Shown one piece after another: positions 34,601 to 43,625 of a stretch of 64,000 nt of DNA. Numbering within the stretch: position 1 is the stretch's first letter; every line of letters begins with the position of its first letter. Both the position numbers and the translations under genes were made by a program. The notes beneath the pieces are model-generated. The model had not been told where the DNA came from. It was given only the letters and a program-made list of their open reading frames with translations, and made no database searches. The stretch is taken from assembly GCF_004342445.1 (NCBI RefSeq), contig NZ_SLWW01000014.1:1-64000 (forward strand). The letters are read 5' to 3'. Source of the stretch: Rhodovulum euryhalinum (GTDB lineage: Bacteria > Pseudomonadota > Alphaproteobacteria > Rhodobacterales > Rhodobacteraceae).

Positions 34601-37121
34601 CCACCCCGGCAAGGCGCTGGTCACGGTCATGTCGAACCGGCTGATCGACATGGTTCCGGTGGACCTGGTGGCAGGCGAGAACACCGTCACCTTGCCCGTG
34701 ACCGATGACTGGGGGGCCGGGGCCTATGTTGCGGTCACGCTGATCCGGCCGATGGACGTGGACGCGGGCCGCAACCCCGCGCGGGCGCTAGGCCTTGCCT
34801 ATGCGACGGTCGATCCCGGCCCGCACCGGCTGCGCGCCACCTTCGAGGTTCCCGCCGAGGCCGCGCCCCGGCAGCCGCTTGATGTCGTGCTGAGGGTAGA
34901 GGGCGTCCAGCCGGGCGAGACGGCGCACGCCACCATTGCCGCGGTCGACCTGGGGATTCTCAACCTCACGGGTTTCGAAAGCCCCGACCCGGATGACCAC
35001 TATTTCGGCCAGCGCCGGCTGGGGATGGGGCTGCGCGATCTCTATGGCCGCCTCATCGACGGGATGAGCGGCGACATGGGCCAGGTGCGATCGGGCGGCG
35101 ATGCGGGCGCGGGTGCGCGCATGCAGGCCCCGCCGCCCACCGAGGATCTGGTCGCCCTGTTCGCGGGGCCGGTCGAGGTCGGCCCCGATGGCCTTGCCCG
35201 CGCCCGGTTCGACCTGCCCGCCTTCAACGGCACCGTGCGGCTGATGGCGGTGGCCTGGTCGAAGACCGGTGTCGGGCAGGCCGAGGCGGAGGTGCTGGTG
35301 CGTGACCCGGTGGTTGTGACCGCCAGCCTGCCGCGCTTTCTCGGGCCCGGCGACCGAAGCCGCCTGCTGCTGGAGATCGTACATGCGACGGGCCCGGCGG
35401 GGCGGATGGGGCTTGACGTCACCGCCTCCGGCGTGGCGCTGGATGTGGCCGCGATCCCGTCGGGTCTTGACCTTGCGGCGGGGGGCAAGGCGATCGTCTC
35501 GGTCCCCTTGTCCGCAGGCGATCCGGGGCTGCACGAGATCGCCGTGACACTGACCACCCCGGACGGCAGGGTGCTGGTCAAGCGGCTTTCCCTGCCGGTA
35601 GACGTCACCGACCCCGAGGTGATGCGCACCTCGCGTTTCACGCTGGCCGACGGCGACCGGTTCACCGCCGATCAGGTCCTGTTCACGGGTTTCCTGCCGG
35701 GGACCGGTCGGGCGACGCTGGCGATCGGGCCCATCGCGCGGCTGGATGCGGCGGGGCTCCTGGCAGCACTCGACCGCTATCCCTATGGCTGCACCGAACA
35801 GGTGACTTCGCAGGCCCTGCCTCTGCTCTATCTCGACGAGATGGCCGAGGCGATGGGGCTGGGTGCGCGCGACGACTTGCGCAAGCGCGTCGACCGGGCG
35901 ATCACGGCTGTGCTTGCCAACCAGGCGCCGAACGGATCCTTTGGTCTCTGGCGGCCGGACTCGGGCGATTTCTGGCTGGACGCCTATGTCACCGATTTCC
36001 TGAGCCGCGCCCGGGCGCAGGGCCATGACGTGCCCGGCCATGCCTTCCGCTCGGCGTTGGACAACCTCAGGAATCATGTGAACTCTGCCCCCGATTTCGA
36101 CAAAGGTGGCGAGGACATTGCCTATGCATTGATGGTTCTGGCCCGCGAAGGGGCCGCCGCGATGGCCGACCTGCGCTATTATGCCGACGTCAAGGGCCGG
36201 GCCTTCGCGACCCCGCTGGCCGCAGGCCAGTTGGGCGCGGCGCTGGCCGCCTATGGCGACCCGGTGCGGGCCGACGCGATGTTCGCCCATGCCGCGGGCC
36301 GGATGGGGGTGCGGATGGTCACCGACGAACAGCCTCTCTGGCGTACCGATTACGGCACCGATCTGCGCGATGCCGCGGGGCTTCTGGCGTTGGCGGCCGA
36401 GGCGGGCAGCGCCGCGGTCAATCGCACGGCGCTTGCCGATTTCGTCGCCGCCCCGGGCCGCACCCGATCCACGCAGGAGGCGGTCTGGACGCTGCTGGCC
36501 GCCCACGCACTGATCGACCGGCCAGGCGGCGCGGGGTTTACCCTGAACGGGGCGCCCCTCGACGGCCCGCTGGTGCGGATGCTGCGCGAGGGCGACTCCC
36601 CGGCCGTGATCGCCAACGCCAGCGGGGCCGAGGAAACCCTGACGGTCACCACCTTTGGCGTGCCCGAGATGGCCGAACCCGCAGGGGGCAACGGCTTTGC
36701 CATCACCCGGCGGCATTACACGCTGGAGGGCAAGCCCGCCACGATGGACACCGTGCCTGCGGGCACGCGGCTGGTGACGGTTCTCGAAGTGACGCCCTTC
36801 GAGCCGACCGAGGCGCGACTGATGATCGCCGACCCGCTGCCCGCGGGGTTCGAGATCGACAATCCGAACCTCCTGCGGGCGGGCGATGTCCGCGCGCTGG
36901 ACTGGCTGGGGCTGACCGTCGAGGCGACCCATGCCGAGTTCCGGCAGGACCGGTTCCTGGCCGCGGTGGACCTGCGCTCGGACAACCCGTTCCGGCTGGC
37001 CTATATCCTGCGCGCGACATCTCCCGGCACCTACCGCCACCCCGCGGCCAGTGTCGAGGACATGTACCGCCCCGACCGGCGCGCCTGGACCGATGCGGGC
37101 CGGGCGACGGTCACCGAATGA
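31683..37121 (+). CDS. Bacterial alpha-2-macroglobulin with N-terminal PAN/Apple-like domain
   Basis: The product is 1812 residues. A signal peptide (RRFAALLTLVVLTLPALA) without a lipobox implies a soluble periplasmic protein. Residues about 35-95 form a PAN/Apple-like cysteine domain (ACARACLNDPACGALTFN). MG domains, bait region and the thioester domain follow, with the thioester motif YGCTEQ at Cys1370-Gln1373. It traps foreign proteases that reach the periplasm. ATG 31683 is six bases after AAGGAGG; the GTG at 31680 is too close. It overlaps pbpC by four bases, the usual pairing for this family, thought to link protease defence to wall repair. Confidence 0.93.
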   Translation: MRRFAALLTLVVLTLPALAQPVPDPVPEKRLAISRDVDFPGGDLRSLFDTTLEACARACLNDPACGALTFNTRSNACFPKAGVAASEPYQGALSAVVLRTDPGVLAAAAQRAVDLGFLTPSDIEAARAQAEALPQRHHVNGQPIDAWLAAAARARAEGRTADALGFTGAAVVLADTGALWVEYATLARALPAQNPDERRAALGRSLSAAINGYLRSVAPATRAQALVVMAESLEGLGRGRETVPALRLAQALAPRDDIALRLEGAIGKYGFRVVETQVESDAPSPRICARFSEPLARGADFAPFVQLPEPGLAVTAEDRQICVSGVRHGERYRLTLRPGLPAESGEVLTKAVELTQYVRDRIPSVRFPGRAYVLPRASEAALPVVTVNADRLDLRLYRMTDRNLLRVMQDGYFGRPISAWQQDTFSGDMAEEVWSGTGEVGMDLNRDVTTRLPLSEAIAGLPAGVYALQAAIPGANPYDEPAAMQWFVLSDLGLATMDGTDGLHVFVRSLATAGPKAGVTVSLLSRANRVLGTATTDTKGYVLFAPGLMRGQAGAAPALVTVQEGEADLAFLSLTDPEFDLSDRGVEGRPPAPPIDVFLSTDRGAYRAGETVRATALTRDGRAEAIEGLPLTAILIRPDGVEHVRALSPGGVAGGHVFALPVAGNAPRGTWTLAVHADPEAPPLAAQKLLVEDFLPERIDFDLTLPDAPLRLSDRPVLGIEARYLFGATGADLPIEGEVRLLATDTLPAYPGFRFGHYGARVSPRLTVIEGGPRTDDGGRAAVPLAFPAIEAEGKPLEAQVMVRLSEGSGRPVERRLTRAVAPEAPLIGIRPLFEGVVGEGAEAGFDLLGLGSDGTPQEMRVEWALNRVETRYQWYQMDGDWAWEPITTRSRVTGGEAVLAGGRLSLTAPVQWGRYELVVERLDGPYAEAAVDFFAGWYAPADTTRTPDMLEVSLDRPAYRPGETATLRIVPRHPGKALVTVMSNRLIDMVPVDLVAGENTVTLPVTDDWGAGAYVAVTLIRPMDVDAGRNPARALGLAYATVDPGPHRLRATFEVPAEAAPRQPLDVVLRVEGVQPGETAHATIAAVDLGILNLTGFESPDPDDHYFGQRRLGMGLRDLYGRLIDGMSGDMGQVRSGGDAGAGARMQAPPPTEDLVALFAGPVEVGPDGLARARFDLPAFNGTVRLMAVAWSKTGVGQAEAEVLVRDPVVVTASLPRFLGPGDRSRLLLEIVHATGPAGRMGLDVTASGVALDVAAIPSGLDLAAGGKAIVSVPLSAGDPGLHEIAVTLTTPDGRVLVKRLSLPVDVTDPEVMRTSRFTLADGDRFTADQVLFTGFLPGTGRATLAIGPIARLDAAGLLAALDRYPYGCTEQVTSQALPLLYLDEMAEAMGLGARDDLRKRVDRAITAVLANQAPNGSFGLWRPDSGDFWLDAYVTDFLSRARAQGHDVPGHAFRSALDNLRNHVNSAPDFDKGGEDIAYALMVLAREGAAAMADLRYYADVKGRAFATPLAAGQLGAALAAYGDPVRADAMFAHAAGRMGVRMVTDEQPLWRTDYGTDLRDAAGLLALAAEAGSAAVNRTALADFVAAPGRTRSTQEAVWTLLAAHALIDRPGGAGFTLNGAPLDGPLVRMLREGDSPAVIANASGAEETLTVTTFGVPEMAEPAGGNGFAITRRHYTLEGKPATMDTVPAGTRLVTVLEVTPFEPTEARLMIADPLPAGFEIDNPNLLRAGDVRALDWLGLTVEATHAEFRQDRFLAAVDLRSDNPFRLAYILRATSPGTYRHPAASVEDMYRPDRRAWTDAGRATVTE

Positions 37122-39157
37122 GGCGGCTGCCGCTGATACTTGTTGCCGCGCTGGGGCTTGTCGCGGCAGCACGGGACGCGGCCGACAACTGGATCGCGGC
37201 GACCGAGTTGCCGCCGCTGGTGGCGGAAGCCTCGGTCGAGGTGCTCGACCGGACCGGCGATCTGCTGCGCGCCTATACCGTGGCCGATGGGCGCTGGCGG
37301 CTTGCCATCAGTCTCGATTCGGTGGACCCGGACTACCTGGCGATGCTGATCGCCTACGAGGACCGCCGTTTCCGCCGCCACAACGGCGTTGACGCGCTGG
37401 CGCTTGCCCGGGCGGCAGGGCAGGCGGTGCGCCACGGCCGTGTGGTCTCGGGCGGCTCGACGCTGACGATGCAGGTCGCGCGGCTGCTGGAGGACAGCGG
37501 CACCGGGCACTGGGCGGGCAAGCTGCGCCAGATGCGCGTGGCGCTGGCGCTGGAACGGCGGCTGACCAAGGACCAGATCCTCGCGCTTTACCTCAACCGC
37601 GCGCCGTTCGGCGGCAACCTCGAAGGCCTGCGTGCGGGCAGCCTGTCCTGGCTCGGCAAGCCGCCCCGGCGGCTGACGCCGGCCGAGGCCGCGCTGCTGG
37701 TCGCGCTTCCGCAATCGCCAGAGGCCCGCCGCCCCGACCGCGACCCCGCCGCCGCCCGTGCCGCCCGTGACCGCGTTCTTGCGCGGATGGCCAGGGCGGG
37801 CGTTCTGGCCGCCGAAGAGGCCGAGACGGCCGTCCGAACCCCCGTGCCCACGGTCCGCCAACCCTTCCCGGCGCTCGCGCCGCACCTTGCCGACCGCACC
37901 CGCGCGGCCGACCCGCTTGCACCGCTGCACCGTCTGACCGTCGATGCCGCGCTGCAGACCCGGCTCGAGTCCCTGCTCCGGCGCACCGTTGCGCCCCTCG
38001 GAGCCCAGCTTTCCGCAGCCCTCATAGTTGCCGACCACCGCACGGGCGAGATCCTTGCCCATCTCGGCAGCCCTGATTTCACCGACACCGCGCGGGCGGG
38101 CTATGTCGACATGACCGCTGCGCTCCGCTCACCCGGCTCGACGCTGAAACCCCTGGTCTACGGCCTTGCCTTTGCCGAGGGGCTGGCCCATCCCGAAACG
38201 CTGATCGAGGACCGTCCGACCGCCTTCGGCGCCTACCGCCCGGCGAATTTCGACGGCAGTTATCGCGGCACGATTCCGGTGCGCGAGGCGCTGCAAGCCT
38301 CACGCAACATCCCCGTCGTGGCGCTGGCCGAGGCGCTGGGCCCGGCCCGTCTGATCGCTCGGCTGCAACGGGCCGGTATCCGTCCGGCGATCCCCGGCGA
38401 ACTGCCCGGTCTCGCGATCACGCTGGGCGGGCTCGGGCTCACGCTCGAAGACCTTGTCCGCCTCTATGCCGCACTCGCCAATGGCGGCCGCGCGGTCGAC
38501 CTGCACTGGCGTTCCGACGCGCCGGGCGACACCCCTGGCTCCGCCGTGCTGCCACCGGAGGCCGCCTGGCAGGTGGCCGACATCCTGCGCGGCGTGCCCG
38601 CGCCCCCGACTGCGCCGCAGCGCCGGATCGCCTTCAAGACGGGCACCTCCTACGGCTACCGCGACGCCTGGGCGGTGGGGTTCGACGGGGCCCATGTGAT
38701 CGCGGTGTGGATGGGCCGCCCCGATGGAACCCCGGTGCCAGGGGCCTTCGGGGCCGATCTCGCCGCGCCGCTCCTCTTCGAGGCCTTCGCGCGGTTGAAG
38801 TCCGCGCCCGATCCGCTGCCGCCTCCACCGCCGGGCACGCTGATCGCCGCCAATGCCGGGCTTCCGCCGCCGCTGCGCCATTTCGATCGGCGCGACGCGT
38901 CCGGGTCGGACAGGTCGGGCCCCCGTATCGGCTTTCCCCCGCACGGGGCGCGCCTGCCGCTCGATGCCGCCCGCCTGCCGGTCAGGCTCGACGGCGGCAC
39001 GCCGCCCTTCACGCTGCTGGCCGATGGAGCGCCGGTGCTGACCGGGCTGCGCCACCGCGAAACGGAACTCGCCGCGCCCGGCGCCGGGTTCCTGACGCTC
39101 TCGGTGATCGACGCCAATGGTCACGCTGCAAGAGCAGAGGTCTTCTTCGTCCCCTGA
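37118..39157 (+). CDS. pbpC: Penicillin-binding protein 1C
   Basis: The product is 679 residues. One N-terminal membrane anchor is followed by a glycosyltransferase 51 domain (EDRRFRRHNGVDALAL, GGSTLTMQVARLL), a transpeptidase domain with Ser341 in SPGSTLKP and KTGT at 507-510, and a C-terminal BiPBP_C domain (about 600-679). It makes or repairs peptidoglycan. Its ATG lies in the alpha-2-macroglobulin stop (ATGA), so the two are translated together. Confidence 0.94.
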   Translation: MRRLPLILVAALGLVAAARDAADNWIAATELPPLVAEASVEVLDRTGDLLRAYTVADGRWRLAISLDSVDPDYLAMLIAYEDRRFRRHNGVDALALARAAGQAVRHGRVVSGGSTLTMQVARLLEDSGTGHWAGKLRQMRVALALERRLTKDQILALYLNRAPFGGNLEGLRAGSLSWLGKPPRRLTPAEAALLVALPQSPEARRPDRDPAAARAARDRVLARMARAGVLAAEEAETAVRTPVPTVRQPFPALAPHLADRTRAADPLAPLHRLTVDAALQTRLESLLRRTVAPLGAQLSAALIVADHRTGEILAHLGSPDFTDTARAGYVDMTAALRSPGSTLKPLVYGLAFAEGLAHPETLIEDRPTAFGAYRPANFDGSYRGTIPVREALQASRNIPVVALAEALGPARLIARLQRAGIRPAIPGELPGLAITLGGLGLTLEDLVRLYAALANGGRAVDLHWRSDAPGDTPGSAVLPPEAAWQVADILRGVPAPPTAPQRRIAFKTGTSYGYRDAWAVGFDGAHVIAVWMGRPDGTPVPGAFGADLAAPLLFEAFARLKSAPDPLPPPPPGTLIAANAGLPPPLRHFDRRDASGSDRSGPRIGFPPHGARLPLDAARLPVRLDGGTPPFTLLADGAPVLTGLRHRETELAAPGAGFLTLSVIDANGHAARAEVFFVP

Positions 39158-39183
39158 GCTTCTTCTTGGTCGAAATACTCGAA

Positions 39184-39231
39184 CGCGCGCCGCAAGGCGC
39201 GCGCCCTGAAAGACTTGGCCCCGAAGGGGCC
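39184..39231. terminator. Paired stem-loops between convergent pbpC and thiolase genes
   Basis: CGCGCGCC/GGCGCGCG (39184-39203, GCAA tetraloop) is followed by GGCCCC-GAA-GGGGCC (39217-39231). They fill most of the 90-bp convergent gap. No T tracts are present, so termination is only likely. Confidence 0.5.
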
Positions 39232-39247
39232 TCCACTGGATAACCGT

Positions 39248-40423
39248 CTAGAGCCGCTCCAGCGCCAGCGCGATGCCCTGCCCGCCGCCAATGCACATCG
39301 TCACCAGCGCGCGCTTGCCGCCGATCCGCTCCAGTTCATAAAGCGCCTTGAGCGTGATGAGCGCCCCGGTCGCGCCGACCGGGTGGCCCAGCGCAATGGC
39401 CCCGCCATTCGGGTTCACCCGGGCGGGGTCGAGCCCCAGCGCCCGGCTGACCGCGATGGCCTGGGCCGCGAAGGCCTCGTTGCTTTCGATCACGTCGAAA
39501 TCGTCGGCCTTGAGGCCGGTCCGGGCCAGCAGCGCCTCGACCGCGGGTACCGGCCCGATCCCCATCACCTCGGGCCGCACCCCGGCATGGGCATAGCCCA
39601 GCAGCCGCGCGATGGGCTTGAGGCCCGCCGCCTCGGCCGCCGCCTCGCGCGCCAGTACCAGCGCCGCGGCGCCGTCGTTGATGCCGCTGGCGTTGCCCGC
39701 GGTCACGCTGCCGTCCTTCTGGAACACCGGCCGCAGCCCCGCGAGCGCGTCGAGGGTCGTGGCCTTGGGGTGTTCGTCCACCTTGAAGGCCACTGTCTCG
39801 CGCCGGACCGTCACCTCGACCGGGACGATCTGGGCGTCGAAGCGGCCCTCGGCGATGGCCCAGGCGGCGCGTTCCTGGCTTTGCAGCGCGAAGGCGTCCT
39901 GATCGGCGCGGGACACCCCGTGCTCGGCGGCCACGTTTTCGGCGGTGACGCCCATGTGCCCGGTGCCGAAGGGGCAGCTGAGCGCGCCCAGCATCATGTC
40001 GGCCGCGCCCGCGTCGCCCATCTTCTGGCCCCAGCGCGCGGCGGGCAGGATGTGGGGCGACCGGCTCATGTTCTCGGCGCCGCCCGCCAGCCCGAACTCG
40101 GCGTCGCCCAGCATCAGCGCCTGCGCGACCGAGACGATGGCCTGTGCCCCCGACCCGCACAGCCGGTTCACGTTCATCGCGGGCACCGTCTCGGGGATGC
40201 CGGCCTCCATGGCCGCGACGCGGCTGAGATACATGTCGCGCGGCTCGGTGTTGATCACGTGGCCGAAGGCGACGTGGCCGATCTGGGCGCCCTTGACGCC
40301 CGCGCGTTCCAGCGCGGCCCGGGCGGCGATGGCGCCCAGCGTGATGGGTGGCGTGCCCGCGAGGGCGCCGCCGAAGGTGCCGATGGCGGTGCGCGCGCCG
40401 CTCAGGATGACGATGCCGGTCAT
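39248..40423 (-). CDS. Acetyl-CoA acetyltransferase (biosynthetic-type thiolase)
   Basis: The product is 391 residues. The nucleophilic Cys is in NRLCGSGAQAI near residue 89, the His in GGAIALGHPVGATGA and the second Cys in MCIGGGQGIAL. It interconverts two acetyl-CoA (or acyl-CoA plus acetyl-CoA) and 3-ketoacyl-CoA. GGGGAGGAA precedes the ATG. No phaB or other beta-oxidation gene is beside it, so the exact pathway is open. Confidence 0.92.
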   Translation of the reverse strand: MTGIVILSGARTAIGTFGGALAGTPPITLGAIAARAALERAGVKGAQIGHVAFGHVINTEPRDMYLSRVAAMEAGIPETVPAMNVNRLCGSGAQAIVSVAQALMLGDAEFGLAGGAENMSRSPHILPAARWGQKMGDAGAADMMLGALSCPFGTGHMGVTAENVAAEHGVSRADQDAFALQSQERAAWAIAEGRFDAQIVPVEVTVRRETVAFKVDEHPKATTLDALAGLRPVFQKDGSVTAGNASGINDGAAALVLAREAAAEAAGLKPIARLLGYAHAGVRPEVMGIGPVPAVEALLARTGLKADDFDVIESNEAFAAQAIAVSRALGLDPARVNPNGGAIALGHPVGATGALITLKALYELERIGGKRALVTMCIGGGQGIALALERL

Positions 40424-40926
40424 GGGCCGATTCCTCCCCGGATGTGCCGTTGCGGCAGTCTTGCCCGGCCGGACGTCCTTGGCCAGCGCGGAATTCCGGT
40501 TTCGTGACCGCCTGCCGCAAGCGGCGATACCGTTTCCCCGGGGCGCCGGCCCGTTGGTGCCGAGGGAGAACCGCCATCAACGAGGACGCCGGGCCGTGCG
40601 GACCGCCGCAGGCCAAGGCATCGCCGGGACGGCGGCGGGAAACCGGTGGTGTCGGCGGTACCTATGCGGGACGGGGCTGGGATTGCGACGCGAACAGCGA
40701 CGGGGGCGGGGATTGCGGTGGTGGAGACTGAGCGTTTCCATCCCCGGCCTTGACCCGACATTGACGGTGGCCTGAAAACGGGGCACCGGGCGGCATCGGG
40801 CCTTGGCGCGGTTGCCGACCCCGCCCCGGCCGATCGGACGAAAAAACCGGTTGCAGCTTGACGCGGGCTGGCAGAGGTTAACAGCCGGATAGCGGACAAG
40901 AACAAGAACCGGTGTGGGAGAACGCT
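40424..40926. other. Gene-poor 0.5-kb stretch between thiolase and the monooxygenase unit
   Basis: This holds the thiolase promoter region. A plus-strand frame ending at 40731 codes a glycine-, cysteine- and aspartate-rich tail (GWDCDANSDGGGDCGGGD) like that of some small bacterial proteins, but its upstream part is basic and compositionally odd and has no ribosome site. I cannot support it as a gene. Confidence 0.4.
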
Positions 40927-41031
40927 ATGTCCAAGGGTCCCGGCCGGGGCGCGCCCCGGTGTTGTCCGTGCGTCAGCCCGACGGGGTCCATCCTGACGCC
41001 GATCGCGGGGAGGTCCGCGGATGCCCTATGA
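40927..41031 (+). CDS. Short upstream ORF overlapping the monooxygenase start
   Basis: The product would be 34 residues beginning MSKGPGRGAPRCCPC. A fair ribosome site (GGGAGAA) lies seven bases upstream, and the stop at 41031 is eleven bases inside the next gene. It may serve as a coupling leader for the monooxygenase, whose own ribosome site is weak. No family is recognised and the reading could be chance in GC-rich DNA. Confidence 0.35.
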   Translation: MSKGPGRGAPRCCPCVSPTGSILTPIAGRSADAL

Positions 41032-42571
41032 CTACAAGCCATTCCCCTATGTCGCGCCGCCCGGCCTGACGACGCCCGAGCCGCGCCACAAGGTGATCGT
41101 CGTCGGTGCGGGGCCTGTCGGGTTGGCCATGGCGCTGGATCTGGCGGCGCGCGGCGTGCCCTCGGTCCTGCTGGACGACAATGATGTGGTCTCGGTCGGG
41201 TCGCGCGCGATCTGCTGGTCCAAGCGCAGCCTCGAGCTGTTCGACCGGCTGGGGGTCGCCGACAAGGTGCTGGGCAAGGGGGCGACATGGAGCGTCGGCC
41301 GGGTCTGCCACGGTGACGACGAGATCTTCAGCTTTGACCTCGCCGCCGAGCCGGGCCACCGGATGCCGCCCTTCGTCAACCTTCAGCAATATCATGTCGA
41401 GGCGTTCCTGGCCGAGCGTGCACTCGCCGAGCCGCTGGTGGACCTGCGGTTCAGAAACCGCGTCACCGGCATCGACCAGACCGGCGACACGGTCCATGTC
41501 ACGGTCAAGACACCCGACGGACACTATGCGCTGACCGCCGATTACGTCATCGCCTGCGACGGTGCGCGTTCGACGATCCGGGCGATCCTTGACCTCGATT
41601 TCGATGGCGAACTGTTCGAGGAACGGTTCCTGATCGCGGATATCGAGATGGAGGGGGACCTGCCCTCGGAACGCTGGTTCTGGTTCGAGCCGGGGTTCCA
41701 CGACGGCCAGTCGGCGCTGTTGCACCGTCAGGCGGACAATGTCTACCGGATCGACCTGCAGCTTGGGCCGGATGCCGACCCGGAGGAAGAGAAGAAGCCC
41801 GAGAAGGTCATCCCCCGGATCGAGAAGGTGGTTGGCCCCGATTTCGAGCTGGACTGGGTCAGTATCTACAGCTTTCAGTGCCGGCGGCTGAAGGATTTTG
41901 TCCATGGAAGGGTGATCTTTGCCGGCGATAGCGCCCATCTGGTCTCGCCCTTCGGAGCGCGCGGCGGCAACGGCGGATTGCAGGATGTCGACAACCTGGG
42001 CTGGAAGCTTGCCGCGGTGCTGGACGGCCGGGCGCCCGAAAGCCTGCTGGACAGCTACAACCGCGAGCGGGTGCAGGCCGCCGACGAGAACATCGTCCAG
42101 TCCAGCCGCGCCACGCGTTTCATGACCCCCGCGAACGGCGCCGAGCGGTTGTTCCGCGACCAGGTTCTGGCGCTGGCGCGCAAGGCACCCTTTGCCCGGG
42201 GCTGGGTCAATTCCGGGCGGCTGTCCACGCCCTGCGTCTATGCCACGACCGCGCCCGATGACCCGGCCTTGCCGCCCGTGTCGCGGCCCGGTGCCGTCGC
42301 GCCCGACGCGCCGCAGGGCAATGGCTGGCTGCTGAACGCGCTGGGCCGGGATGTCGTGCTGCTGGCCGTGAATTGCGACGCGCCCGCGGGGCTGGATGTG
42401 CCCGTGCTGCGGATCGAGGTGAATGATCTGGTGGCCGAACGCTATCTCGGGGATGCCGAGCGCGCGCTTTATCTGGTGCGCCCCGACCAGGTGATCGCCG
42501 CGCGCTGGATCGAGGCCGATGCGCGGCAGGTCAGGAAGGCGCTGGCCGCGCTTTGGGAGGGGCGGCCGTGA
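41021..42571 (+). CDS. FAD-dependent aromatic-ring monooxygenase (FAD_binding_3 family)
   Basis: The product is 516 residues. The Rossmann motif VIVVGAGPVGLAMALDLAARG is at about 24-45, the NAD(P)H/FAD motif CDGARSTIR near 179, and GDSAHLVSPFGARGGNGGLQDVDNLGWKL near 304. This is the class A flavin hydroxylase family that acts on phenols or hydroxybenzoates. The ATG at 41021 has only GGGGAGGT upstream at a poor distance. A DUF2783 gene follows in a GTGA overlap, a pairing seen in other genomes. The substrate is not evident. Confidence 0.88.
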   Translation: MPYDYKPFPYVAPPGLTTPEPRHKVIVVGAGPVGLAMALDLAARGVPSVLLDDNDVVSVGSRAICWSKRSLELFDRLGVADKVLGKGATWSVGRVCHGDDEIFSFDLAAEPGHRMPPFVNLQQYHVEAFLAERALAEPLVDLRFRNRVTGIDQTGDTVHVTVKTPDGHYALTADYVIACDGARSTIRAILDLDFDGELFEERFLIADIEMEGDLPSERWFWFEPGFHDGQSALLHRQADNVYRIDLQLGPDADPEEEKKPEKVIPRIEKVVGPDFELDWVSIYSFQCRRLKDFVHGRVIFAGDSAHLVSPFGARGGNGGLQDVDNLGWKLAAVLDGRAPESLLDSYNRERVQAADENIVQSSRATRFMTPANGAERLFRDQVLALARKAPFARGWVNSGRLSTPCVYATTAPDDPALPPVSRPGAVAPDAPQGNGWLLNALGRDVVLLAVNCDAPAGLDVPVLRIEVNDLVAERYLGDAERALYLVRPDQVIAARWIEADARQVRKALAALWEGRP

Positions 42572-42756
42572 GCCTGATCGCGACGCCGAATATCGACGAC
42601 CATGACGCGTTCTATGCCGAGTTGCTGGCCGCCCATCGGGGGCTGACCGAGGCGCAGAGCCAGGCGCTGAACGCCCAGCTTGTGCTGATCCTCGCCAACC
42701 ATATCGGGGATCGCCAGATCCTGCGTGAGGCACTGGAGCTTGCCCGGGCGCGGTGA
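42568..42756 (+). CDS. DUF2783 small protein
   Basis: From GTG 42568 the product is 62 residues and mostly helical (HDAFYAELLAAHRGLTEAQS, LNAQLVLILANHIGD). It matches DUF2783, small proteins typically encoded next to FAD monooxygenases; it may be a partner subunit. It overlaps the monooxygenase stop by four bases. Confidence 0.8.
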   Translation: MSLIATPNIDDHDAFYAELLAAHRGLTEAQSQALNAQLVLILANHIGDRQILREALELARAR

Positions 42757-42774
42757 GGTTCCGGCCCGGCCGGA

Positions 42775-42957
42775 TCAGTCCAGCCTGCGCGCCTCGTCGA
42801 CCAGCATGATCGGGATGCCGCCCCGGATCGGAAAGGCAAGGCCGGCCGCCTTGGATACCAGTTCCTGCCGCTCGGCATCATAGGCCAGCGTTGCGTGGGT
42901 CACGGGGCAGACCAGCGATTCCAGCATCCTGCGGTCGGCGTGGGGGGCATCGTTCAC
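42775..42957 (-). CDS. Trm112/YcaR-like small protein
   Basis: The product is 60 residues with [17 protein letters not shown] and [18 protein letters not shown], the Trm112/YcaR (UPF0434) pattern. Only the first of the usual zinc cysteines is kept. Members act as small activators of methyltransferases or as uncharacterised proteins. GTG 42957 overlaps the stop of the LON-domain gene (GTGA). Confidence 0.85.
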   Translation of the reverse strand: MNDAPHADRRMLESLVCPVTHATLAYDAERQELVSKAAGLAFPIRGGIPIMLVDEARRLD

Positions 42958-43598
42958 TGCATCGTCTCCTCGTCGGTACCGCTTCTCAGTGCGAACTCGA
43001 TCAACGTCACCAGGGTTTCCCGCCGCGTCGAGAGCGAGGGTGCCTCCAGCAGCGCCTGCTTGTCCTCGGGCGAGAATGGGCACAGCATCGACAGCGAGTT
43101 GATCAGAAGCTCGTCCTCGGCCTCCTTCAGGCTGTCCCAGTCGGTGGCAAGATCGCGGCTTGCGAAGAACCGCCGCAAAAGGTTCAGGAACCGCACGCGG
43201 TCAAAGCTGGCATCGTCTTCGCCTGGACCAAGATCGCGGGCGAAGCCGTCCCAGGAGACCTCGGCCTTGAGATAGGGGGCAAAGCCCGACACCTCGCGCG
43301 TGATCCGATAGCGCGAGGCGCCCGACAGCGTGATCATGTAGCGCCCGTCCTCGGTTTCCGAGAACGCGGTCACGCGGCCGGCACAGCCGATCGCATGAAG
43401 CCTGCGCTCGCCCCCGCCGGGCACCTCGCGCGGCTGGATCATGCCGATCAGTCGATGTGGGGTTTTCAGCGCGTCATCGAACATCGCCAGATAGCGTGGT
43501 TCGAAGATGTGAAGGGGCAGCCGGGCGCGCGGCAACAGCAACGCGCCCGGAAGCGGGAAGACGGGGATCGTGTCGGGCAGGTCGGCCGATGAAATCAT
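42954..43598 (-). CDS. LON N-terminal-domain protein
   Basis: From ATG 43598 the product is 214 residues. It holds the LON substrate-binding domain alone ([34 protein letters not shown]) without ATPase or protease parts. Such proteins are common in alphaproteobacteria next to a thioredoxin of CnoX type and a Trm112-like gene, as here. The function is not established; peptide or misfolded-protein binding is likely. Confidence 0.88.
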   Translation of the reverse strand: MISSADLPDTIPVFPLPGALLLPRARLPLHIFEPRYLAMFDDALKTPHRLIGMIQPREVPGGGERRLHAIGCAGRVTAFSETEDGRYMITLSGASRYRITREVSGFAPYLKAEVSWDGFARDLGPGEDDASFDRVRFLNLLRRFFASRDLATDWDSLKEAEDELLINSLSMLCPFSPEDKQALLEAPSLSTRRETLVTLIEFALRSGTDEETMQ

Positions 43599-43625
43599 AT
43601 CCGGCAAGCTAGGCCGCGATCCCCG

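Noticed and set aside
31542-34604. A long minus-strand open frame continuing upstream of the hybrid kinase for about 1000 codons
   Set aside because: It is antisense to the alpha-2-macroglobulin gene, is rich in R, G, P and Q as GC-rich shadow frames are, and shows no family motifs; the kinase start at 31541 has its own ribosome site.
40444-40731. Glycine/cysteine-rich plus-strand frame ending GWDCDANSDGGGDCGGGD
   Set aside because: No ribosome site, an arginine-rich odd N-terminal part and no homologue I recognise; the tail alone is not enough to call a gene.
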